From Chitinophaga agrisoli (GTDB taxonomy: Bacteria > Bacteroidota > Bacteroidia > Chitinophagales > Chitinophagaceae), in assembly GCF_008386695.1 (NCBI RefSeq), contig NZ_VUOC01000002.1:1891597-1950012 (forward strand): a stretch of DNA of 58,416 bases, given 5' to 3'. The translations under genes were made by a program, and so were the position numbers. This document shows, piece after piece, positions 1-7,151 of the stretch. Positions within the stretch are counted from its first letter, which is position 1; the number at the start of each line of letters is the position of its first letter. The notes under the pieces were generated by a model that saw only the letters and a list, made by a program, of their open reading frames with translations, did not search any database and had not been told where the DNA came from.

Positions 1-33
1 GACCCTTTCCTTTTTATTATTAGCCGGGAATGA

Positions 34-765
34 TTATTCCCTTCTGCTTTCCACGGTATAAACAAAACTATCCGCCCGGTAATAACCCAGGTTATATTCA
101 ATCGGGCGCTCTCCCTGGTCATACACAAAACGTTTCCTGCAAAGGATCGGCGAGCCCGGTTCCACCTCCAGCTTGGCAGCCAGGAATTTATCAGCTGCTT
201 TGGCGCTGATCTCCTCTTTTGAAAGGGTGGCCGTAACATGATAGTCCTTTTCCAGTATATCATACAGCGGACGCTTAAAGTCCTCTTCTCCTGTCAGCCC
301 CACCCTCGGGTGAAAATAGGAGATGAAATACACAAAAGGACCTTCCAGCTTGCCCCGCAACCGTTCCAGCTTCAGGATCTTCTTAGCAGTGCCTATGTCA
401 AAAAAATCTGCGATAGCGTCTTCGGGTGTTACCCAGGTAACATGCAGTTCAAAATTTTTGATGTGCACGCCACGGGCAGTCATTTCCTGCGTAAAGCTTA
501 GCCAGTTCTTGGATTTGGAGCTGATGGCCGGCTCCGCTATACGGGTGCCAACGCCTTTTTTTCGTACCAGTAGTCCTTCATATACAAGTTTATTCAGGGC
601 CTGGCGTAACGTGGATCTTGAAATGGCGAATTGTTTGGCCAGCTGTATCTCGTTTGGTAAAAACTTGCCGTTAGCGTACTGCGGATCCTTTATGATGGCA
701 CGCAGTAGATTTTCCGCCTGAAGGTGCAGGGGAACGGGATTCTTGTGGTCCAGATTATAGTTCAT
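34..765 (-). CDS. GntR-family (UTRA) transcriptional regulator
   Basis: A 243-residue one-component regulator, probably the local repressor of the mannoside locus. Residues about 10-80 form a GntR winged helix (FLPNEIQLAKQFAISRSTL, then RQALNKLVYEGLL and the KKGVGTRI wing). Residues about 90-235 are a UTRA ligand-binding domain (LERLRG, RPLYDILEKDY, PILCRKRFVYD), a fold that usually senses a phosphorylated sugar. The ATG at 763-765 (MNYNLDHK) is chosen because the frame upstream opens only with TTG. It is divergent from the glycosidase at 1008, whose promoter carries an inverted repeat shared with the GH38 unit. A GGGAAT-GATT-ATTCCC hairpin (26-41) spans the stop codon. The ligand, perhaps mannose-6-phosphate, is inferred. 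Confidence 0.93.
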   Translation of the reverse strand: MNYNLDHKNPVPLHLQAENLLRAIIKDPQYANGKFLPNEIQLAKQFAISRSTLRQALNKLVYEGLLVRKKGVGTRIAEPAISSKSKNWLSFTQEMTARGVHIKNFELHVTWVTPEDAIADFFDIGTAKKILKLERLRGKLEGPFVYFISYFHPRVGLTGEEDFKRPLYDILEKDYHVTATLSKEEISAKAADKFLAAKLEVEPGSPILCRKRFVYDQGERPIEYNLGYYRADSFVYTVESRRE

Positions 766-956
766 GTTCGCTATAGGTAAGCACAAAATACTAAAAAAAC
801 TAATGCGGCTATGTCCGGTCGTTTAGTATGTATAATCATAGTTTTTCCCTTAATAGGTATAAAATTAATACTTATTAACCAAAATGCATTATCTAATATA
901 CTTAATATCAATCAAAAACGAAATATTGGGGAATATTTCACCAATTTTCAAAGATA

Positions 957-993
957 CTTGCAAAAGTGGATTCATGTTTATATGTTTGTACAT
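957..993 (+). promoter_or_regulatory. Promoter P1 with candidate GntR operator
   Basis: CTTG at 957-960, 20 bases, then TATGTTTG at 981-988 match the Bacteroidota promoter (TTTG, spacer 19-21, TAnnTTTG). The -7 box lies inside ATATGTTTGTACAT (980-993), which has ATGT/ACAT arms and is preceded by ATGT at 974-977. The same elements with the same spacing recur at 7103-7139. A repressor bound here would cover the -7 box. That the adjacent GntR protein is the binder is inferred from position. Confidence 0.7.
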
Positions 994-1007
994 TCACAGG
1001 CGAGCAT

Positions 1008-2306
1008 ATGAAAAGCACCGTTATCATTCACGTTATTGCCGGCTTTTTGACTTGTTTTCAACCATCTTATGCGCAAATCAACCAACATAAACTGGCTGCC
1101 GCTATTCTTGCAGATAACCGCTTAGATACGATACAGTCAAGGGCATTAAGCCTGCTTACAGGCTTTGCCGCAGGTACCTCTTACGGTGAAGTGTGGATAC
1201 GGGACTTTAACACCTTCATCAAAGGCTCGCTGCAGGTGCATCCTAAGGATACAGTGAAAAATATGCTGCTGCTCTTTTTCCGCCTGCAAGGCAGCGGCGG
1301 GGACATTGTAGATGGCGCTATTGACAGCCGCAAGGCGCGTGCGGGTTATCAATACCGGCATACAGCGCTGGCGCCGGGCTGGTCCGCACATAAGAACACA
1401 GTAGAGACAGACCAGGAATCATCGCTCATACAGGCAGTAAAAAAATATATCGACGCTACCGGTGATCGCTCCATCCTTACAGAAAAGATAGGCGACACGA
1501 CAGTGTTACAACGCATGGAAGCCGCGCTGACATATGTGATGCGCGAACGCTGGTCTGCCAAATACGGATTGGTAACGGGCGCTACTACAATAGATTGGGG
1601 GGATGTACAACCGGAAACCGGCTGGGGCGTAGCCATCAACGATAAGACCAAATGGGCCATTGATATTTATGATAATGCCATGTTTGCCCTGGCGCTGCAG
1701 GACTTCCTTTCCATGCAACCGGCAGGTTATCAGCCGGCAAAGGATTGGAAAAAGATAGCCGCACAGATCCGTGAACATGTAAGGCAATATCTCTGGCAAC
1801 CGGCATCCCAGCATTATCTGCCGCATTTGTATTTAAACGGCAGCCCATTCTCAGCAGATTTTAACGAAAAAGAGATACTATATACCGGCGGTACTGCTTG
1901 TGCAGTGCTGGCGGGTTTTCACAACCAAAATGAGATTGCCGCCATCAACCGCCAGATGGTACAGGCAGCCGCTAAAGAAAAACATGCCACCATCGGCATA
2001 ACTGTATATCCGCCTTATCCGGCAAAGCAGTTTCCCAATATGCATCCTTATGTATATCAGAATGCAGGGGACTGGACCTGGTTTGGTGGGCGCATGATAC
2101 AGGCATTGATACAAAATGGGTTTATAAACGAAGCAGTGAACGAATTAAACCCGATGCTCGACCGCGTGCTTGCGCACAATGGTTTCTTTGAATGGTACGA
2201 CGTACAAACAGGCGCCCCCAAAGGATCAGGGGACTTCCGGGGCGAAGCCGGCGTACTATATGATACAATCACGTTATTAAAACAATGGGCGACTCAACAT
2301 AAATGA
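1008..2306 (+). CDS. Secreted six-hairpin glycosidase (GH63/trehalase-like)
   Basis: A 432-residue exported enzyme of the (alpha/alpha)6-barrel glycosidase superfamily. The start is the ATG at 1008, just after the P1 promoter; it gives a clean signal peptide (MKSTVIIHVIAGFLTC, cut after SYAQ). Visible motifs are VWIRDFNTFI near residue 60, TIDWGDVQPETGWG near 195 (a likely acidic catalytic or binding loop), DIYDNAMFALAL, and FFEWYD near 395, which resembles the C-terminal general-base region of GH63/GH37 enzymes. The length suits compact GH63 members such as mannosylglycerate hydrolases better than large glucosidases. It is first in the unit before susC and susD, so it probably trims an alpha-linked glycan. 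The exact GH family and linkage are uncertain; GH125 was considered and fits less well. Confidence 0.7.
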   Translation: MKSTVIIHVIAGFLTCFQPSYAQINQHKLAAAILADNRLDTIQSRALSLLTGFAAGTSYGEVWIRDFNTFIKGSLQVHPKDTVKNMLLLFFRLQGSGGDIVDGAIDSRKARAGYQYRHTALAPGWSAHKNTVETDQESSLIQAVKKYIDATGDRSILTEKIGDTTVLQRMEAALTYVMRERWSAKYGLVTGATTIDWGDVQPETGWGVAINDKTKWAIDIYDNAMFALALQDFLSMQPAGYQPAKDWKKIAAQIREHVRQYLWQPASQHYLPHLYLNGSPFSADFNEKEILYTGGTACAVLAGFHNQNEIAAINRQMVQAAAKEKHATIGITVYPPYPAKQFPNMHPYVYQNAGDWTWFGGRMIQALIQNGFINEAVNELNPMLDRVLAHNGFFEWYDVQTGAPKGSGDFRGEAGVLYDTITLLKQWATQHK

Positions 2307-2333
2307 GGTACTAGCCATCCGTGCCTCATATTT
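2304..2333 (+). terminator. Weak hairpin between glycosidase and susC
   Basis: TGAGGTAC (2304-2311) can pair with GTGCCTCA (2321-2328) with one mismatch, followed by a short TATTTTCT tract. It starts at the glycosidase stop codon. It may be a partial terminator or processing hairpin that sets relative glycosidase and SusC amounts. I see no separate promoter between here and susC. Confidence 0.3.
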
Positions 2334-2367
2334 TCTACATTCTATTCGTAAAACCAAAAAACCTGTT

Positions 2368-5300
2368 ATGAAAAAAACGTTTATTTATGCCATTGCATGC
2401 ATGCTACTCTCCTTAGGTGCAATGGCCCAAACGAAAATAAGCGGACGGGTCACTGATGCAGGCGATGCATCACCGTTACCAAATGTGACCATTCAGATCA
2501 AAGGCAGCAATACGGGTACCCTCACAAATGTGGACGGGCACTATACCCTGCAGGTGCCTAGCCAGAATGCCGTTCTGGTATTTTCTTTCACCGGTTACGC
2601 CAGCCAGGAGATCACCGTTGGCGGCCAGACAACTATCGATGTAAAATTATCAACCAAAGCCAGCACCCTCAATGACGTAGTGGTGATTGGTTATGGTACT
2701 GCCAAAAAATCAGACCTGACCGGCGCCGTTGCAACCCTGAAAGCTGAAAAGCTGATGGACAAGCCGGTGCCCAACATCTCCCAGGCCCTGGAAGGTAAGA
2801 TCGCCGGTGTGGATGTTAACGTAAACAGCAGCGCGCCCGGTACCGGTGCAAAGGTGCGCATACGCGGTATCGGCTCCATCAACTCGAACGTAGACCCATT
2901 GTACGTGGTGGATGGAGTAATAGGCGTAGACGCTAACTCACTGAACCCAAGCGATATCTCCTCTATTGAAGTACTGAAAGACGCCTCCGCTACCGCCATC
3001 TTTGGCGCCCGTGGCTCTAACGGCGTAATCCTCGTAAGCACCAAACGCGGCGTACGCGGCACGCCCCGTATCAGCTACGAAGGCAGCGTAAACGTAAGCA
3101 CACTCGCCCGCCATCTGAAAACCTTAAACTCTGATGAATTTGTAAAAGTCTACAACGAAGCATTTGCTAACGCAACCAAATTCGATCCTGATGGCGGCAC
3201 CTGGGCGCCACAAGTTCCTTTAGATCATGCGCATTTGCCCAAATTGTTCGACGAAAACAACAAACCGCTTTATAACACCAACTGGGAAAAAGAGGTATAC
3301 AAACCCGCTGTATCACATAGCCATTATCTGAATATGCAGGGTGGGGACGAAAAGACCTTGTACAGCGTATCACTGGGTTACCTGGATCAGGACGGTCTGA
3401 TGATCAATTCCTGGTTCAAACGCTACTCTGCCAGGTTTACCCTGGACCGTGATGTGAACAAATGGCTGACCATCGGCGGTAACGTATCACTGCTTTCCAG
3501 CAAACAAAGGGTAGTATCTGACGGCAACGGCGCCCTGAACGTGCCCCGCGCTGTATCAGAAGAAGTACCCATTGTACCTGTAAAATATCCTGACGGCAGC
3601 TGGGCTGGTAATAACGACATAGGCGGTCTGGAAGGTGCGCCCAACCCGGTACACATCTCAGAAGACAGGTACACCCTTAACAATGCACTGCAGTCAGTAG
3701 GCGATGCTTACCTGCAGTTCCATATTACCAAAGACATCGATTTTAAAACTGACTTTGGTTATAACCTGATCGCCAATAAGAACAACTTCTTCTCCTCTGC
3801 CGATCTGCCGCACCTGTCACAAGACCAGGGTGGTGATGCGCATATGTATAACAACACCACACGGTACTGGCAGTCAGAAAACTACCTGACCTGGAATAAA
3901 AAGATCAACTCCCGCCAAAGCCTCACCGCTATGGGCGGTATCTCCTTCCAGAAGTTTAATTACGAGTCTTTCGATGCAGAATCTCAGAACTTCATTGATG
4001 ACTTCTTCCAGTATCATAACCTGGGTGCAGGTTCCGTACGGCAAGGCATCGCTTCCAGCGACTATCAATGGAGCATGAACTCTTACTTTGCCCGTCTGAC
4101 CTACAATATCGATGACAAATACCTGTTCACCGCTACCGGCCGTTACGATGGTTCCTCCAAATTCGGTAAGAATAATAAATACGGTTTCTTCCCGTCTATT
4201 GGTGCTGCATGGCGTGTATCCCAGGAAAATTTCATGAAGAACACCAGCTGGATCAACGATCTGAAACTTCGCGCCAGCTACGGTATTTCCGGTAACCAGG
4301 AAATCGGGCAATACCTGTCCTTGCCACAGCTGAATCCGAGCACTACCGTACAAAACGGTGCAAACGTGAGCAGCCTGCTGCCGCAGTACATTGGCAATCC
4401 CGACCTGAAATGGGAACGCTCCCTGCAGTTTGATGCCGGTATAGAAGCTTCATTGTTCGACAACCGCGTGTCTTTTGATGTAGACTACTATAACCGTACT
4501 ACCAAGGACCTGCTGTTGCAAACACCTATCCCCTGGTCTGCAGGTATGGTGAATAACTATGTTTATGAAAACGTAGGTTCCGTAAGGAACGCCGGTATAG
4601 AAGTAAACCTGCATACAGTGAACGTTAAATCTAAAAACTTCACCTGGAGCACCAACTTTATCTTTACCTCTAACAAGAATACCATCTTGAAGCTGAACAA
4701 CGGTAATGCAGATATCTTCCCTGGTCCTAACTTCCTGGGGCAGACTAACGTATTGCGCGTAGGTGAGCCCATCGGTTCCTTCTATGGTATGACCCGCCTG
4801 GGCACTTATGGCGAAAACGAAGCGGCAGAAGCAGCAGCGCATAGCCTGAAACCCGGCGACCGTAAATACATTTACAACAAGGATGGCAGCCCGTACTACA
4901 GCATCATTGGCCGCGCCTATCCCAAATGGACTGGTACCTTTAGCAGCACCATTAACTACAAGAACTGGGACTTCTCCTTTGATATCCGTATTGTTCAGGG
5001 CGCAAACACAGCAGCTACCTTCAAACACTCTACAGAAGACCGTCAGACACTGGCCAACAGCCTTGCCTCCGTGCTGAATGCCTGGACGCCACAGAACCAG
5101 AACACCATGATAGCACAGGTACGTAGCTACAAATTCACACAGGATTCTCACTTTGATACCTGGTGGGTAGAAGACGGTTCCTTTATCCGTGGTCAGAACT
5201 TTACGCTGGGTTACACCATGCCCGATGCTGTGAATGAGCGCCTGCACATCACTAAGCTGCGTATCTATGCAAGCGTACAGAACCTGTTCCTGATCACCAA

Positions 5301-5436
5301 ATACACTGGTTACGATCCTGAAGTGGATACCTTTAACTCTGCCTTCGGTAACAGCAGCTTCTTCTCACAGGGCCTGGACTTCTTCTCTTATCCCAGACCT
5401 CGCGTGTGGAACCTGGGCGTATCTCTGGGCTTTTAG
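2368..5436 (+). CDS. susC: SusC/RagA-type TonB-dependent outer-membrane transporter
   Basis: A 1022-residue outer-membrane importer for oligosaccharides that works with the SusD protein encoded next. It has a signal peptide (MKKTFIYAIACMLLSLGAMAQ), then a carboxypeptidase-regulatory-like domain (about 22-105, ISGRVTDAG to VDVKLSTKA), a plug domain (about 110-235) with the hallmark LKDASATAIFGARGSNG, and a beta barrel ending in a C-terminal phenylalanine. There is no STN domain, so it should not signal through an anti-sigma factor; this agrees with GntR control. It lies 61 bases after the glycosidase and probably shares promoter P1. The context suggests a mannose-rich glycan as cargo. Confidence 0.97.
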   Translation: MKKTFIYAIACMLLSLGAMAQTKISGRVTDAGDASPLPNVTIQIKGSNTGTLTNVDGHYTLQVPSQNAVLVFSFTGYASQEITVGGQTTIDVKLSTKASTLNDVVVIGYGTAKKSDLTGAVATLKAEKLMDKPVPNISQALEGKIAGVDVNVNSSAPGTGAKVRIRGIGSINSNVDPLYVVDGVIGVDANSLNPSDISSIEVLKDASATAIFGARGSNGVILVSTKRGVRGTPRISYEGSVNVSTLARHLKTLNSDEFVKVYNEAFANATKFDPDGGTWAPQVPLDHAHLPKLFDENNKPLYNTNWEKEVYKPAVSHSHYLNMQGGDEKTLYSVSLGYLDQDGLMINSWFKRYSARFTLDRDVNKWLTIGGNVSLLSSKQRVVSDGNGALNVPRAVSEEVPIVPVKYPDGSWAGNNDIGGLEGAPNPVHISEDRYTLNNALQSVGDAYLQFHITKDIDFKTDFGYNLIANKNNFFSSADLPHLSQDQGGDAHMYNNTTRYWQSENYLTWNKKINSRQSLTAMGGISFQKFNYESFDAESQNFIDDFFQYHNLGAGSVRQGIASSDYQWSMNSYFARLTYNIDDKYLFTATGRYDGSSKFGKNNKYGFFPSIGAAWRVSQENFMKNTSWINDLKLRASYGISGNQEIGQYLSLPQLNPSTTVQNGANVSSLLPQYIGNPDLKWERSLQFDAGIEASLFDNRVSFDVDYYNRTTKDLLLQTPIPWSAGMVNNYVYENVGSVRNAGIEVNLHTVNVKSKNFTWSTNFIFTSNKNTILKLNNGNADIFPGPNFLGQTNVLRVGEPIGSFYGMTRLGTYGENEAAEAAAHSLKPGDRKYIYNKDGSPYYSIIGRAYPKWTGTFSSTINYKNWDFSFDIRIVQGANTAATFKHSTEDRQTLANSLASVLNAWTPQNQNTMIAQVRSYKFTQDSHFDTWWVEDGSFIRGQNFTLGYTMPDAVNERLHITKLRIYASVQNLFLITKYTGYDPEVDTFNSAFGNSSFFSQGLDFFSYPRPRVWNLGVSLGF

Positions 5437-5492
5437 TGGCGAGGGCAGTTAAAGCGCCCCTTTTTTAACCGTAGTATTAAAAACTGATTAAA

Positions 5493-7010
5493 ATGAAGAA
5501 AGCAAAACATCTGATAATAGCGGCTTTAGTCCTGATGAACTTTGCAGCATGTACAAAGTTCCTGGAAGAAAAGCCAACTGGTTTTATTCAACCTGGCACC
5601 CCCCTTTCGGGCATCAAAGTAGCCAGGACTTTTGCCAATGGTTGTTACAATAACCTGCAGGGCTTATTAACCGGCCAGGCCGGCTCCTATGGCGGTAATA
5701 CATATAACCTCATGGAGTTCATGACAGGTAAGTGTAATAGCGATCTGGGCCAGACTGGTTTCGTTACTTTTCAGAACCTCAGCTACAGTAACACTTCTTT
5801 TTATGTGGATACCTGGTGGCTGCAGATGTACCTGGGCGTAGGTGCTTGTAACTCTGCGCTGGACAACATTCCCAATGTAAGCAATGTAACAGATGGCGAT
5901 AAAACCAACCTGCTGGCGGAAGCACATGCCCTGCGCGCATTGTACTATTTTTATCTGGTAAGATTATACGGTGCGGTGCCTAAGGTAACCTCTGTGCCTA
6001 AACCGGAAGATGTAGGAAATCTGAACATTCCTCGTACACCGGCCAAAGCGATCTATGATAGCATTATCATACCAGACCTGCTGGAAGCAGAAAAAGCTAA
6101 CCTGCCCTGGAATGATAATACCGGCAAAATTTCCAAGAGCGCTGTAGAAGCCATTCTGGCAGATGTGTACCTGACCTATGCTGGTGCAGCTATTAATGGC
6201 GGCAACCAGTATTACGCAGAATCTGCCAAACGCTCCAAAGCGGTTATTGATAATGGTGGTTACTCCCTGTTTCCTGAATACAGGGACATGAATAACCCTG
6301 CCAATAAGAACAAAGGCGAATTTATCTTCCAGGTGCAATTCGGCGCAGGTATACCGGTAACCAATCCGCTTACTGCGCTTACTATTCCTAACTACGCGGG
6401 TATATCCCAGTATTCTGATGAATATGGTTCTGTATATCCTACCAACCAGTTCATCGCATCATTCCCTGCAGGAGACAAACGCGTACAGGAACGCCAGTTC
6501 TTCTATACCAAGTATAAGAAGAAAGCGCCCGCTACTGATACGTTTACCTTCCCTCATCCATACATCTACAAGTTCTTTGACTCTGTGGCCGTGGCAAACA
6601 CCGCTAAATCAGATCTGAACTACACCATCTACCGCCTGGCAGATGTGTACCTGATGTATGCGGAGGCTTCTAACCGCGCTGAAGGCGGGCCTAATGCCAA
6701 CGCGGTTAGCTACGTAAACGCCATCCGCGCCCGCGCAAAGCTGGCTCCTATAGGCGCCTTATCACAAACCGACTTTGAACACGAAGTATGGCTGCAACGG
6801 TATTTTGAGCTGTGCTTCGAAAACAAAATGTGGTTTGATATGCTGCGCACCCAAAGAGTGCACAACGATATTACAGGCGCTTGGGATCCCTTTGTAGGAC
6901 ATAAAACCGTGTTCAATTTCACTTTCACAGAAAAACAACGCCTGTTCCCGCTGCCTAAGCAGGAAACAGATGTGAACCAGGCACTATTACCCAACAATCC
7001 TGGCTTTTAA
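5493..7010 (+). CDS. susD: SusD/RagB-type glycan-binding lipoprotein
   Basis: A 505-residue surface lipoprotein that forms the lid over the SusC barrel and captures glycan. The signal sequence ends in a lipobox with the acceptor Cys at residue 20 (NFAACTKFLEEKP). The TPR-like helices typical of SusD follow (NLLAEAHALRALYYFYLVRLYG near 140-160), then the C-terminal RagB region (YRLADVYLMYAEASNR, then FDMLRTQR) and the usual ending LPLPKQETDVNQ...NNPGF. It lies 56 bases after susC and is followed by a strong terminator, so it closes the first transcription unit of the locus. Confidence 0.97.
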   Translation: MKKAKHLIIAALVLMNFAACTKFLEEKPTGFIQPGTPLSGIKVARTFANGCYNNLQGLLTGQAGSYGGNTYNLMEFMTGKCNSDLGQTGFVTFQNLSYSNTSFYVDTWWLQMYLGVGACNSALDNIPNVSNVTDGDKTNLLAEAHALRALYYFYLVRLYGAVPKVTSVPKPEDVGNLNIPRTPAKAIYDSIIIPDLLEAEKANLPWNDNTGKISKSAVEAILADVYLTYAGAAINGGNQYYAESAKRSKAVIDNGGYSLFPEYRDMNNPANKNKGEFIFQVQFGAGIPVTNPLTALTIPNYAGISQYSDEYGSVYPTNQFIASFPAGDKRVQERQFFYTKYKKKAPATDTFTFPHPYIYKFFDSVAVANTAKSDLNYTIYRLADVYLMYAEASNRAEGGPNANAVSYVNAIRARAKLAPIGALSQTDFEHEVWLQRYFELCFENKMWFDMLRTQRVHNDITGAWDPFVGHKTVFNFTFTEKQRLFPLPKQETDVNQALLPNNPGF

Positions 7011-7032
7011 ACTTTGTTCATACATACCAGAC

Positions 7033-7064
7033 AAAGGCACACCTTCATCGGTGTGCCTTTTTTG
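7033..7064 (+). terminator. Rho-independent terminator after susD
   Basis: Arms AAAGGCACACC (7033-7043) and GGTGTGCCTTT (7050-7060) form a perfect 11-bp stem with a TTCATC loop, followed by more T residues. It ends the glycosidase-susC-susD unit and isolates the GH38 operon, which has its own promoter. Confidence 0.88.
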
Positions 7065-7102
7065 TTTATTTCCTTATCTAGCCAGCCATGAATCGACTTT
7101 TT

Positions 7103-7139
7103 ATTGGTAAAGTCAGAATATGTCCATATGTTTGTACAT
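7103..7139 (+). promoter_or_regulatory. Promoter P2 with second copy of the GntR-type operator
   Basis: ATTG at 7103-7106, 20 bases, then TATGTTTG at 7127-7134, the same geometry as P1. ATATGTTTGTACAT spans 7126-7139 and ATGT lies at 7120-7123, identical in position to the P1 copy. It sits 13 bases before the GH38 start codon, so the transcript leader would be very short. The repeated element argues that both units answer to one regulator. Confidence 0.72.
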
Positions 7140-7151
7140 ATTGTTTCCTCT

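Noticed and set aside
4450-5247. A long open frame antisense to the first susC, coding for 265 residues
   Set aside because: It lies fully within the highly conserved SusC barrel on the other strand and its translation has no recognisable domain or signal.
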